Origin: Arcticibacter eurypsychrophilus
GTDB taxonomy: Bacteria > Bacteroidota > Bacteroidia > Sphingobacteriales > Sphingobacteriaceae
Length of the DNA stretch: 64,000 bases
Reading direction: 5' to 3'
NCBI RefSeq assembly: GCF_001730525.1
Contig: NZ_MDFN01000024.1
Span: 16,933 to 80,932, forward strand
Part shown: piece by piece, positions 1 through 8,414 of the stretch
Layout: each line of letters opens with the position of its first letter
Numbering within the stretch: position 1 is the first letter of the stretch
Notes under the pieces: generated by a model
What the model saw: only the letters and a program-made list of their open reading frames with translations
What the model was told of the DNA's origin: nothing
The model's database searches: none
Position numbers and translations under genes: made by a program

Positions 1-1
1 G

Positions 2-283
2 GTACGGTGTCTATCCTTACCGGAAAATTATCTGGTAGAAACGATACCATCTGGTTGTTGTGGAATGGCCGGATCGTTTGGCCTCGAACAGGAACATTAT
101 AAAATCTCTATGCAGATTGGGGAGCTGATTCTTTTACCTGCAGTAAGAGAAGCTCCCGATGAAACTTTAATCGCAGCTACAGGAACCAGTTGCAGGCATC
201 AGATTAAAGACGGAACTGGGCGTGATGCCTTTCATACTGTAGAAATTTTATATGATGCTTTGCTGAATAAAGGTGTTTTATAA
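2..283 (+). CDS. FAD/Fe-S oxidoreductase, C-terminal fragment (cut by window edge)
   Basis: This is the last 93 codons of a gene entering from the left; the frame is open from base 2 to the TAA at 281-283. The fragment shows SGCCGMAGSFG followed about 40 residues later by GTSCRHQIKDG. Both are typical of the C-terminal cysteine-rich (CCG) half of large FAD-linked oxidase plus Fe-S proteins (YdiJ/GlpC-like, often annotated as D-lactate or glycolate-type dehydrogenases). The cysteines probably bind a 4Fe-4S cluster; the substrate cannot be told from this fragment. An ATG at base 65 is internal, not the start. The last 84 bases are part of a perfect 112-bp inverted duplication. Confidence 0.8.
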   Translation, partial: VRCLSLPENYLVETIPSGCCGMAGSFGLEQEHYKISMQIGELILLPAVREAPDETLIAATGTSCRHQIKDGTGRDAFHTVEILYDALLNKGVL

Positions 284-308
284 GGGTCTATTTAAGAAAC
301 AAAAGACC
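197..308 (+). repeat. Left arm of a 112-bp perfect inverted repeat
   Basis: Bases 197-308 are the exact reverse complement of bases 466-577. The arm covers the final codons of the oxidoreductase, its stop codon and about 25 bases after it. The arms are separated by a 157-bp spacer. Confidence 0.95.
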
Positions 309-465
309 TCAATAAGAATATCTGCTTGACTTTAAAAAAAATAATATCTGGCTATATCAAAAGAATCACTATGTTTCCAAAATGTCTGCCACAAAATCTG
401 ATAAGATTACGATCTAGCCTTGATTGAATGAATGTTTTTTTGATGCTATTAAAATACAATCTTAC
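309..465. other. 157-bp spacer between the inverted arms
   Basis: This AT-rich stretch has no gene. It lies between the two 112-bp arms, so recombination between the arms would flip it without changing the oxidoreductase reading frame. No clear Bacteroidota promoter (TTTG with TAnnTTTG) was found in it, only a near match, TATGTTTC, around base 370. Confidence 0.5.
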
Positions 466-577
466 GGTCTTTTGTTTCTTAAATAGACCCTTATAAAACA
501 CCTTTATTCAGCAAAGCATCATATAAAATTTCTACAGTATGAAAGGCATCACGCCCAGTTCCGTCTTTAATCTGATG
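466..577 (-). repeat. Right arm of a 112-bp perfect inverted repeat
   Basis: This is an inverted identical copy of bases 197-308. Read on the minus strand it repeats the C-terminal codons and stop of the oxidoreductase without the rest of the gene. It ends about 76 bases before the start of the secreted beta-helix gene. Confidence 0.95.
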
Positions 578-653
578 TTAAGAAACTTAAATGAATTATG
601 AGTTTGAATGAAATAACAGAATTGATTATTTTTATTTTAGCTAAGCTGATTTT

Positions 654-1946
654 ATGATTAAAAGATTTTTTGCTGCACTATTGATTTCTGTTGTACTAGT
701 TAGCTTCAAAAGTGAGCGCAGCTGTATTTTAAATGAAATGGAAGCGGATTCAATAAATACTCCTAATAGAATTGAAGTAAGGTTAAGCGGAATTAATGAT
801 CATGATCAGGAGATTCAAAGCTACATCACTAGTAATTCACATTTGTTTTTTCCAAAAGGGACTTATGTAATAAACAATTTCATTACGATCAGTAACGTAA
901 CTAATTTAAAGATTTCAGGTGAGCCAGGTACTGTTTTTACAAGTAATCAAAATAAAATCATCACCATATCCGGTGAGATCAATAATCTGGAAATTGAGGG
1001 GATTACTTTTAAATCGACAAAGGTTAGTGCAGTTGATGATGCGGAAGGACTTGTTTTCATTGCTAATTATGGCGATGATGATATAATGGATGGCTTAAAG
1101 ATTCATAATTGCAGGTTTAGCATTCCAAACTCTCAGGCAAATGGTATTAAACTTGTCAGTGAGGGAACTAATTCAAGTGCTAAAAATATATCGATCACCT
1201 ATAATAAATTTGAAAATATAGGTCGCATGGCCATTGAATTTCAGAATCATAACACACTGCTCGCTCCGAGATTCAGTGAGTTCGATATCTCATATAATTA
1301 CTTTTATAATGTAGGCACAATACAACTGGGACCGGCTCCTGCGTGTGTGTCTGTAAGCGGACATTCCTTAAATGGCAAGATTAATTACAATAAATTTTAT
1401 GATATGCATATGGAGAGCTCGAAATATATCTATTATGGAATTGAAAATGCGGGGACTATAGGTTTAGAAACGGTCGGTAATTATATGCAATCCAGCACCT
1501 ATGGATTTACTGGCTTATTAGCTTCGGGATCATTAAAAAAGAGTTGGATGATCAAGGATAATGTATTTGAACTTTCCGGTGGTAAAACAGCTGATAAAAA
1601 TAAGATTAGAGGGATGGAATTATGTAACCTGGATGATTTTATTGTAACCGGAAATACAATATCAACGGATGGCATGGCCATTATGCTGGTAAATTGCACA
1701 TCAGGGAGAATTACAAATAATAAAATAAAGGTAAAATCGGGGAATGCTATATACTTGAGAGCAGGATGTACTAAAAACGTAATCACCCGCAATGATATAG
1801 ATGCTAGTCTTGGAACAGACAACGGAGTGGTGCTTTTTGATGGATCTGAAACCTCACACAATGTGGTTTCTTTAAACAACCTATTAAAAACGGGCAGACG
1901 GCCAGGTTCTTATGTGAATGTTAATGGCGCTAATAACAATAAATAA
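654..1946 (+). CDS. Secreted right-handed beta-helix (pectate-lyase-like) protein
   Basis: The 430-residue protein starts with a short positive stretch and a hydrophobic segment (IKRFFAALLISVVLVSF), which looks like a signal peptide. The rest has many short strands of the kind ITGNTI, ITYNKF, IKDNVF and ITNNKI at roughly 22-28 residue intervals, the usual signature of right-handed parallel beta-helix folds that bind or cut polysaccharides. It converges on the polysaccharide operon and is the only plus-strand gene there. A role in trimming or binding the exported polymer (lyase, epimerase or hydrolase) is an inference; no catalytic residues could be assigned. Confidence 0.7.
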   Translation: MIKRFFAALLISVVLVSFKSERSCILNEMEADSINTPNRIEVRLSGINDHDQEIQSYITSNSHLFFPKGTYVINNFITISNVTNLKISGEPGTVFTSNQNKIITISGEINNLEIEGITFKSTKVSAVDDAEGLVFIANYGDDDIMDGLKIHNCRFSIPNSQANGIKLVSEGTNSSAKNISITYNKFENIGRMAIEFQNHNTLLAPRFSEFDISYNYFYNVGTIQLGPAPACVSVSGHSLNGKINYNKFYDMHMESSKYIYYGIENAGTIGLETVGNYMQSSTYGFTGLLASGSLKKSWMIKDNVFELSGGKTADKNKIRGMELCNLDDFIVTGNTISTDGMAIMLVNCTSGRITNNKIKVKSGNAIYLRAGCTKNVITRNDIDASLGTDNGVVLFDGSETSHNVVSLNNLLKTGRRPGSYVNVNGANNNK

Positions 1947-1966
1947 CAAAGATTAACTTTCAGAAA

Positions 1967-2476
1967 TTAGACATCAGCGATGAGAGAGGAAATTAGTTGA
2001 GATGTAGATTCAACTCGAAAATTAGCCATCCGCATATCATGATGGCCGATGTAGATTGTTTTGATTCCTAAGCTTCTGGCCGGAATTAAATCATTGACTG
2101 AATCTCCTATCATCCAGGAATTGGCAAAATCAATTGTATACATTTCTTTCGCCTGAAGAAAAAGTCCTGTTTTAGGCTTCCTGCAGTTACAATTGTCTTC
2201 ATCAAGATGTGGACAAACGAAAAAGTGTTGAATAACAAAGCCTAATTGTTCGTTAATCTGTTCATTTAAGGCGTTTAATTCAATCAGGCTTAGCATCTTT
2301 CGTCCAATACACCGTTGATTGGTGATCACGAAAATTTGCTTAAACGCCTGATTGGCCCACAATAGGAAATTCTTTATTCCTGGGAGAATTTCTATGTCAA
2401 TTGGCAGGAGCACATATGTGTCATCCAATTTTTTATTCAGGACACCATCGCGATCCAGAAACAGCGTATCTAACAT
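1967..2476 (-). CDS. gmhB: D-glycero-beta-D-manno-heptose-1,7-bisphosphate phosphatase (HAD-IIIA)
   Basis: The 169-residue HAD enzyme has FLDRDGVLNK at the N-terminus (nucleophile and general acid Asp), ITNQ as motif II, and a zinc-knuckle-like VCPHLDEDNCNCRKPKTG, which is typical of GmhB. IGDSVND is motif IV. It would remove the 7-phosphate from heptose 1,7-bisphosphate. It is the last gene of the leftward operon, two bases after the HddC-like gene, so heptose use in the polysaccharide is well supported. Histidinol-phosphatase relatives share these motifs; the hddA/hddC neighbours decide the call. Confidence 0.85.
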   Translation of the reverse strand: MLDTLFLDRDGVLNKKLDDTYVLLPIDIEILPGIKNFLLWANQAFKQIFVITNQRCIGRKMLSLIELNALNEQINEQLGFVIQHFFVCPHLDEDNCNCRKPKTGLFLQAKEMYTIDFANSWMIGDSVNDLIPARSLGIKTIYIGHHDMRMANFRVESTSQLISSLIADV

Positions 2477-2478
2477 CT

Positions 2479-3228
2479 TTAAACTATAATATTTTTAAGT
2501 AATTTTTGTGATAAATAATAATCTGAAGGGATTCCGATATCGATAAAAAGAGCTTGGTATACTTTTCCATATGCCTTCAATCTGTGTAAGTTCTTTTCAA
2601 AGAAGTCCTGTTCCATCGAGAACTTGGCAGGCATTGTTATAGCTGAAATAAGCGATTTGTTCATGTAATAAATTCCTCCATTAATAATCATCTTTTGATT
2701 TTCGATTGCGCTTTTCTCTTTAAATGACAGGATCTTTCCATTTGGGGCACAGCCTACACTCCCGTATCTGCTCGAATGTTCGGTTTCTAAAAGTGCAAAT
2801 GCTAAATCTGCTGAATTAGAGCGAGCAAATGCTTCCAGATCAGATAATGATATGTCAAAAAAAGTATCTCCATTAAGAATAAATGAACTATCTCCTTCCA
2901 CTTGTTCATATGCTTTGAAGATAGCACCCCCTGTACCCAGCATTTCCGTTTCAATGCTATAGCTTATTTCTAATCCATAACGGTTCTCCGGAATTTCCAG
3001 GTACTCTTTTATAATCTCGTATTTATAACCTACCGCTAAAATGACTTTTTTAATATTGTTAGTCGACAAAAAATACATGAGATAATTCAGAAAAGGGCGT
3101 CCGGCAACTTCTGCCATGGGTTTGGGCACATCTTTAACTACAGATTGAAGTCTCGTTCCTAATCCTCCTGCTAGTACAATAGCTACATCGGTCATGAAGT
3201 TCTTTTTTGTTAGTCTTGTGTTTTCCAT
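2479..3228 (-). CDS. hddC: D-glycero-alpha-D-manno-heptose-1-phosphate guanylyltransferase
   Basis: This 249-residue nucleotidyltransferase has the signature LAGGLGTRL near residue 20 followed by VPKPMAEVAGRPF, and NGDTFFDI near residue 118 as the metal/nucleotide-binding segment. It would join GTP and heptose 1-phosphate to give GDP-heptose in the cytoplasm. Its start overlaps the end of the HddA-like kinase by 19 bases; an alternative start at the second Met (MTDVAIV, residue 12) would remove the overlap. The identity rests on the family motifs and on being between hddA and gmhB. Other sugar-1-phosphate nucleotidyltransferases are the main alternative. Confidence 0.82.
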   Translation of the reverse strand: MENTRLTKKNFMTDVAIVLAGGLGTRLQSVVKDVPKPMAEVAGRPFLNYLMYFLSTNNIKKVILAVGYKYEIIKEYLEIPENRYGLEISYSIETEMLGTGGAIFKAYEQVEGDSSFILNGDTFFDISLSDLEAFARSNSADLAFALLETEHSSRYGSVGCAPNGKILSFKEKSAIENQKMIINGGIYYMNKSLISAITMPAKFSMEQDFFEKNLHRLKAYGKVYQALFIDIGIPSDYYLSQKLLKNIIV

Positions 3229-4241
3229 GTGATTACACCCTTGTCATAGAAGTGAACTCGTTCCACTTGTCCACCAAATTGGTTAAGTACATTAACCAGA
3301 TGATGTACAAAGCAATTTTTCACATAAAACATCATATAGCCCCCTCCTCCTGCACCGGATATTTTCCCTCCTAAAGCACCATTCTTCATTGCGGCTTCAT
3401 ATATTTCATCTACAATTGGGTTACTTATTTCATCGGCTGTTTCTTTCTTAGAAATCCATCCTTCATTAAGTAAATTCCCAATGTCATTTAATCGGCCACG
3501 TAATAAAGACTCCTTCATGTTATAGGCTATTTTTTTTAAGGTATGCATAGCCTCAATTGATTTATCACCTGCCTTACATACATTTTTTACTTGTGCTTCA
3601 ATAATTTTGGAAGATAGTCTGGATGTTCCGGTATAATATTGAAGTAATGAAAATTCAAGTTCGTATATATAGTTCTGTTTAATCCGCAAAGGGTTCACAA
3701 CCACACGATCTGCATAGAATTCCATAAAATTGAAACCTCCGAAAGTCGCTGCATACTGATCCTGCCTCCCTCCTGCCAATCCTACATCCTCACGTTCAAT
3801 ACTATAAGCTAATTGAGCAAGATCGTAATCGCCTAGAGGAAGTCCAAGCCATTCTGCAAAAGCCGCCACTATAGCCACTACCAATGTAGAAGAAGAGCCT
3901 AATCCTGATCCTGGAGGGGCATCAACATAGGTTTCCAGTTGATAAAACATGGGTTCTTTAATGTTGAATTCCCTTCTAATACGGTTATGGATTGCTTTAA
4001 TTAAAACAAGCTTGTTATCACTTAAATCAAATTCTTCTACACTATCATAGATATGGTGTTCATTAATATCATGGCATTTGATCACAATTTGGGGTAGCTT
4101 TAATGGCATTAAGGTTGCATAAGCAAACTTGTTGATAGTAGCATTTAAAATAGCACCACCGTACTGATCGCTATAAGCACTGACATCTGTCCCCCCACCT
4201 GCAAGACCTAGTCTTAAAGGGGCTCTAGAACGTATAATCAT
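3210..4241 (-). CDS. hddA: D-glycero-alpha-D-manno-heptose-7-phosphate 1-kinase (GHMP family)
   Basis: This 343-residue GHMP kinase begins with RAPLRLGLAGGGTDV and has the ATP-binding glycine/serine loop PPGSGLGSSST near residue 110 and the C-terminal motif GGKISGAGGGGYM near residue 295. These are the three GHMP motifs in the form seen in HddA. It would phosphorylate heptose 7-phosphate at C1. It is followed by hddC and gmhB, giving kinase, guanylyltransferase and phosphatase in one operon. GmhA, the isomerase that makes the substrate, is not in the window. Fucokinase-like relatives are a weaker alternative. Confidence 0.88.
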   Translation of the reverse strand: MIIRSRAPLRLGLAGGGTDVSAYSDQYGGAILNATINKFAYATLMPLKLPQIVIKCHDINEHHIYDSVEEFDLSDNKLVLIKAIHNRIRREFNIKEPMFYQLETYVDAPPGSGLGSSSTLVVAIVAAFAEWLGLPLGDYDLAQLAYSIEREDVGLAGGRQDQYAATFGGFNFMEFYADRVVVNPLRIKQNYIYELEFSLLQYYTGTSRLSSKIIEAQVKNVCKAGDKSIEAMHTLKKIAYNMKESLLRGRLNDIGNLLNEGWISKKETADEISNPIVDEIYEAAMKNGALGGKISGAGGGGYMMFYVKNCFVHHLVNVLNQFGGQVERVHFYDKGVITWKTQD

Positions 4242-4333
4242 GAAATTTAATTTTGAAAATATGAAGATATTAGGTTTAAAGCTCGAGTATTAGAAATATT
4301 CTCCTGCTTTTATGGTTTAGAACACGAGAGTCG

Positions 4334-5470
4334 TCACTGACTTGTTTCATATTTAATCTTCTTACGAGGGCCATGCTCTGCTACGTCGTCAAACATGTGC
4401 TGATAAGATTGAACTAATTTACTCATGGCAAAATGCTCGTTGGTGTACTCCGCTTGTTTTTCCTTTAAATTTAAATAATCACTAGGGTTCCTTAAAATAG
4501 CTTCTTCCAAAAGGCGATCAAGATCGTTAGGTTTATTTAGATCAAACATGTAACCGGATGTGCCTGATTCAAAGAATTCATTAAAACCAGCGGCATTACT
4601 GGCAAGAATTGGTACATTATAGTTATATGCGATCATCAGCGGACCGCTTTGTGTGGTGTCACGGTAAGGCAGGACAATATAATCAGCCTCTGCAAAATAA
4701 GAAGGTATCTGGTGGTTTTCAATAAATCCGATATGTGCTGATACCTGATCTTTGTTCAATATCAAGGGCTTATATTGTTGCTCCCAGTTTAAACATCTTC
4801 CTGCGATAAGTAATCTGAAGTTTTGATATTTAATACCTAAGCGACTTACTGCTTCTAAAAGCAGGTCAAGTCCTTTATAATGTAGAATATTTCCAAAAAA
4901 CAGAAAGGTTATACCCTCCTTTTTTTTCAAATCAGGAAGTTTTCCAAATCCAATTAATGGTAATGGAATACAATATACTTCCTTTTTATTAAAGATTTCT
5001 TTTAATAGGTTTGCCTGTGGTTGTGAGTATGTTAAAAACTTTTCAAATCGATTAATCAAAACCTTTTTTCCTAAAGTGGTTAATCGGTTAAAAGCCGTCT
5101 TGCTATGGTTTATAACATCATGCATCGCAATGATGGTCCGTTTTTTATCCAATAGCAATAAGAGGATATTTAAATATAGCTGATCAAAATTAGCTACGAA
5201 AATAACATCAGGATTGGCCTTTTTAACGGTTGTGATGATCTTGTAATAGGTAAGTAATAATCTGGGATCTCTAAAGCGATACTTTAACGGAAATGGTACT
5301 AGTTTGATATGATGCTGGTTACAATAATCCGCCAATTCTTTTTCCGAGTAATTTGAATTTTTGTTGGGAATTATAACACCATAGGTAATCTCATATTCTT
5401 TAGGAAAATGGTGAAGTAAATTTATTTGATTATCTGAAAAGGCAGAGGATGATAAGTAAAAAACCTTCAT
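4334..5470 (-). CDS. Glycosyltransferase family 4
   Basis: The 378-residue protein is GT-B like. The C-terminal half shows FLFFGNILHYKGLDLLLEA near residue 192 and YIVLPYRDTTQSGPLMIA near residue 265, followed by PILASNAAG, the usual donor-binding region of GT4 enzymes. It would add a sugar from a nucleotide donor to the growing lipid-linked repeat unit on the cytoplasmic face. It lies between the HldD-like epimerase and hddA, so a heptosyl transfer is an attractive guess, but the donor cannot be read from the sequence. Confidence 0.85.
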   Translation of the reverse strand: MKVFYLSSSAFSDNQINLLHHFPKEYEITYGVIIPNKNSNYSEKELADYCNQHHIKLVPFPLKYRFRDPRLLLTYYKIITTVKKANPDVIFVANFDQLYLNILLLLLDKKRTIIAMHDVINHSKTAFNRLTTLGKKVLINRFEKFLTYSQPQANLLKEIFNKKEVYCIPLPLIGFGKLPDLKKKEGITFLFFGNILHYKGLDLLLEAVSRLGIKYQNFRLLIAGRCLNWEQQYKPLILNKDQVSAHIGFIENHQIPSYFAEADYIVLPYRDTTQSGPLMIAYNYNVPILASNAAGFNEFFESGTSGYMFDLNKPNDLDRLLEEAILRNPSDYLNLKEKQAEYTNEHFAMSKLVQSYQHMFDDVAEHGPRKKIKYETSQ

Positions 5471-5550
5471 TGTATAAACCGTTGAATAATGTAATTGAAT
5501 AGCTTTTTGAGTACTTTGAATAAAATTATTGTGGTACGGATGTCGCCTTG

Positions 5551-6525
5551 CTAACCCTGATCGATAAGATCATTTATATATCTTTTGATCTTATCCGCGT
5601 TACCTGAAGTATATTTCTTTACAACATCCATTAAATCCTCCGCTTTAGTATGGAATTGAAAATTGCTGATCAGGTCTTCCGGCATAGGAATAGATTGAAT
5701 CAAATGATCATTTGGTGTAGTTATCCCTTTTTGAACAAGTACATCGATTACCATTTGTGCCAGGTCCCGATGCGAAATTGGATTACCGGATCCTAAATTA
5801 TGTATACCACTTACGATACTGTTATCATTTAGGATTTCTACTATCACATTTGCCACATCTTCCACCCAAACATAATCCCGTTTAATTTCCTTATCAAACA
5901 AGTCAATAAAACCTTTTTGTTTGATAAATGAATGAAAGCGGTAAGGCAAACTGGCATTTTTGTCTTTATGAGCCTCTCCCATTCCGAAGATATTAAAGAA
6001 CCTAAGACCAATAACTCTGCTTTCAAAGGTAGTCATGTTGTTTAACACATACTTATCGAACATCCATTTAGACCATGAATATACATTATGGGGATGTTCA
6101 TAATCGTTGTCTACTATACAATTTGTTGAATTTCCGTATACTGCTGAACTGGATGCATAAATTAATGGGATTTTGCGCTCAAGACAAAAATTGAGGTAAT
6201 ATTTAGAATGCTCATAATTGTTAACGAGCATAACTTCTGCATCTTTAACCAGTACATCAGCATTGGCACCAATATGCAATACCGCCCCTACATTATGCCC
6301 TTTAAGTTGCTCATCTATATGTTGCAAATTGCTTTTATATGAGATGTAATCTATAAAAGCGCAGTTTTTGATATTTAAAAACTTTCGTTCATCATAGTTA
6401 TCAATTATAATAATATCATTGACTCCACTTGCATTGAGCTTTTTAATTAAATTGGAGCCAACAAAGCCTGATCCTCCTGTGACAACGATTGATTTAGGTT
6501 TCATATTTATTTGATTATTAAACAT
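5551..6525 (-). CDS. NAD-dependent epimerase, HldD (ADP-heptose 6-epimerase)-like
   Basis: The 324-residue SDR-type enzyme has a Rossmann motif TGGSGFVGSNL near the N-terminus, SSSAVYG, and the catalytic YSWSK (Tyr-x3-Lys) around residue 148. The N-terminal part (NLIKKLNASGVNDIIIIDN) and RFFNIFG resemble HldD/RfaD, which interconverts D-glycero and L-glycero manno-heptose on ADP-heptose. In this operon the likely substrate is GDP-heptose or another sugar nucleotide; that is inference. The start may be the Met at residue 8 (MKPKS). About 250 bases with a hairpin separate it from the cupin gene upstream. Confidence 0.7.
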   Translation of the reverse strand: MFNNQINMKPKSIVVTGGSGFVGSNLIKKLNASGVNDIIIIDNYDERKFLNIKNCAFIDYISYKSNLQHIDEQLKGHNVGAVLHIGANADVLVKDAEVMLVNNYEHSKYYLNFCLERKIPLIYASSSAVYGNSTNCIVDNDYEHPHNVYSWSKWMFDKYVLNNMTTFESRVIGLRFFNIFGMGEAHKDKNASLPYRFHSFIKQKGFIDLFDKEIKRDYVWVEDVANVIVEILNDNSIVSGIHNLGSGNPISHRDLAQMVIDVLVQKGITTPNDHLIQSIPMPEDLISNFQFHTKAEDLMDVVKKYTSGNADKIKRYINDLIDQG

Positions 6526-6667
6526 ACTTAACTGGTATGTTTAAGCTCGGTGCTTCTGTTATCTGTCTGATAACCAGTATTGAATTCTATGACTTTGCTT
6601 TATGCAATCGCTGATATAAGGCATATAGCTGTTAGAATAAAACAGTAGCAAAGAAATTAAAAATGAT

Positions 6668-6712
6668 CAGTGAATAATACAGCAGGCTTTACTCCTAGTG
6701 TATTATTCACTG
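6668..6712 (-). promoter_or_regulatory. Intra-operon hairpin
   Basis: Bases 6668-6680 and 6700-6712 are perfect 13-bp inverted copies around a 19-base loop. It lies between the cupin and the HldD-like gene on the transcribed minus strand, where it could attenuate transcription or protect RNA ends. No clean U-run follows, so a terminator is less likely. Confidence 0.5.
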
Positions 6713-6774
6713 TAAGCCATTGCTCATTTTGGAGTATTTTATTATCCTGGAAGAAATAGTTATTTGGAATAAAA

Positions 6775-7140
6775 TTAAGGATGAAGTAAGGCATTCGCCT
6801 CATTTGTATATTCTAAACCAAAGTAAAAGAACTCCAAGGGTATTGTATTACATAAAATATCGTGCTTACTGCCAGCTGGTATGTATACAAAAATACCAGG
6901 CTTTAAATCATAAGCGACGTTATCTACTTTGGCTATACCGTATCCATTCTGAAAAAAATAAACTTCGTCCATATCAGGGTGAACATGAACCGGAACGTTC
7001 TGCCCTGGCATAAGTTTTCCATAAGCTACTTGTTTCAGTTTTACCGGTTGATCTGAGCCTTGCGCTAAAATCTTTTTTAGGCCAACAGCGTGTGAAGTAG
7101 ATACTGGTATAACTTCATCAACATCTAAATGTATAAACAC
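6775..7140 (-). CDS. Single-domain cupin protein
   Basis: The 121-residue protein contains a full cupin motif 1, PGQNVPVHVHPDMDEVYFF (His-x-His-x4-Glu spacing), and a motif 2, KPGIFVYIPAGSKHDIL, so a metal site with three His and one Glu is expected. It starts 10 bases after the GDP-mannose 3,5-epimerase-like gene and is surely co-transcribed with it. Cupins in such loci are often sugar-nucleotide or sugar-phosphate isomerases/epimerases, but small cupins also have binding roles. No specific reaction can be assigned. Its closeness to heptose genes makes a sugar-modifying role plausible. Confidence 0.75.
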   Translation of the reverse strand: MFIHLDVDEVIPVSTSHAVGLKKILAQGSDQPVKLKQVAYGKLMPGQNVPVHVHPDMDEVYFFQNGYGIAKVDNVAYDLKPGIFVYIPAGSKHDILCNTIPLEFFYFGLEYTNEANALLHP

Positions 7141-7150
7141 AATTCTTCAA

Positions 7151-8161
7151 TTAAACAGCTGTATTGAAAACCTGATTTTCGTTCGAAAGATTACGGGTTG
7201 CATCCACATTCTTTTCAACCCAATGATAAGTTTGAGTTAACCCTTCCAAAAGCGGTCTTGATGGAGCCCAATTAAGCTTTTGGCTAATCAAATGATTGTC
7301 AGATGTTCTTCCTCGTACACCAACAGGACCAGGGATATTTTTAATTCGGATAGTTTTGCCGGCTATTTTAGCTACCATCATGGCGAGGTCGTTAATAGAT
7401 AGCATTTCCTCGGAACCAATATTAACGGGTCCCATAAAGTCACTTTCCATCAATCTGCGTACGGCTTCTACACATTCATTGATGTACAAAAATGACCTGG
7501 TTTGAAGTCCATCACCCCAAATTTCAATTTCGCCATTATCTTCCGCTTCTGCTACTTTCCGGCATACTGCAGCAGGAACTTTTTCCTTTCCACCTTGCCA
7601 CGTACCTTGAGGACCAAAGATATTATGAAATCTACCTATTCTGACGCTTATATCATAGTTTTTTTGGAAAGAGAGGAATAGCCTTTCACTGAATAACTTT
7701 TCCCATCCATATTCACTGTCCGGAGCAGCAGGATAAACTGTGTCTTCACTGCATTTTGGATTTTGAGGATCCATTTGATTGTATTCGGGGTATACGCAAG
7801 CAGAGGAAGAATAAAATATTTTTTTTACTTTATTTAAGCGACTTGCTTCAGCAACGTTTAAATTAATAAGGGCAGAATTATGCATGACTACAGCATCGTT
7901 ATCGCCAGTAAATAAGTATCCTGCACCTCCCATATCTGCTGCCAATTGGTAAACCTCAGAGATTGGCCGATCAAACAATGACTGGCACAATTGGTAATCC
8001 CGAAGGTCTCCTAAAACAAAATCATCAGCATTCGTATTGCCATATTCATTTTCCTTAATGTCAACACCTCTAACCCAGTAGCCTTCGCTCTTTAATCTGT
8101 TAACCAGATGCCCGCCTATAAAGCCGCCAGCACCGCAAACAATTGCCGTTTTTATTTCCAT
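7151..8161 (-). CDS. GDP-mannose 3,5-epimerase-like NAD-dependent enzyme
   Basis: The 336-residue protein matches the plant/bacterial GDP-mannose 3,5-epimerase pattern closely: AGGFIGGHLV for NAD, SSSACVYPE with the active-site Cys, YGWEK as the Tyr-x3-Lys pair, IGRFHNIFGPQGTW with GGKEK as the second acid/base Lys region, and WGDGLQTRSFLYI. Plant GME turns GDP-D-mannose into GDP-L-galactose and GDP-L-gulose. The surrounding genes make GDP-D-glycero-D-manno-heptose, which has the same GDP-manno ring, so a GDP-heptose 3,5-epimerase role is possible. That is inference; GDP-mannose remains the default substrate. Confidence 0.8.
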   Translation of the reverse strand: MEIKTAIVCGAGGFIGGHLVNRLKSEGYWVRGVDIKENEYGNTNADDFVLGDLRDYQLCQSLFDRPISEVYQLAADMGGAGYLFTGDNDAVVMHNSALINLNVAEASRLNKVKKIFYSSSACVYPEYNQMDPQNPKCSEDTVYPAAPDSEYGWEKLFSERLFLSFQKNYDISVRIGRFHNIFGPQGTWQGGKEKVPAAVCRKVAEAEDNGEIEIWGDGLQTRSFLYINECVEAVRRLMESDFMGPVNIGSEEMLSINDLAMMVAKIAGKTIRIKNIPGPVGVRGRTSDNHLISQKLNWAPSRPLLEGLTQTYHWVEKNVDATRNLSNENQVFNTAV

Positions 8162-8414
8162 TTTTGTTGAGTTTTGATGATTTTTAAATTATTTGATTTA
8201 GACCTGTACTGCTATTTTAATTGGTTAGCAGTCTATGGGTTGAATGATATACTTTTAGCGAACATAAATGACTGCTGAGATACACAGTTTTGTATTAAAT
8301 GATTAAGTCTCTTGGCGAGAAGTATTTAATATCAATATTACTTGATGGGATATTATTCAAATATTTTGTTTAACACTTGACCGTTAGAAACCCTTAGTCA
8401 AATATTATTTTTAC

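Noticed and set aside
309..465. Invertible promoter in the spacer of the 112-bp repeat
   Set aside because: No full TTTG/TAnnTTTG pair was found in either direction, so only the inversion potential is reported, not a promoter.
1499..1879. Minus-strand frame inside the beta-helix gene
   Set aside because: The plus-strand protein shows a signal peptide and clear repeat pattern; the reverse frame is a shadow.
6720..7013. Plus-strand frame overlapping the cupin gene
   Set aside because: It is antisense to a cupin with complete motifs and has no family features.
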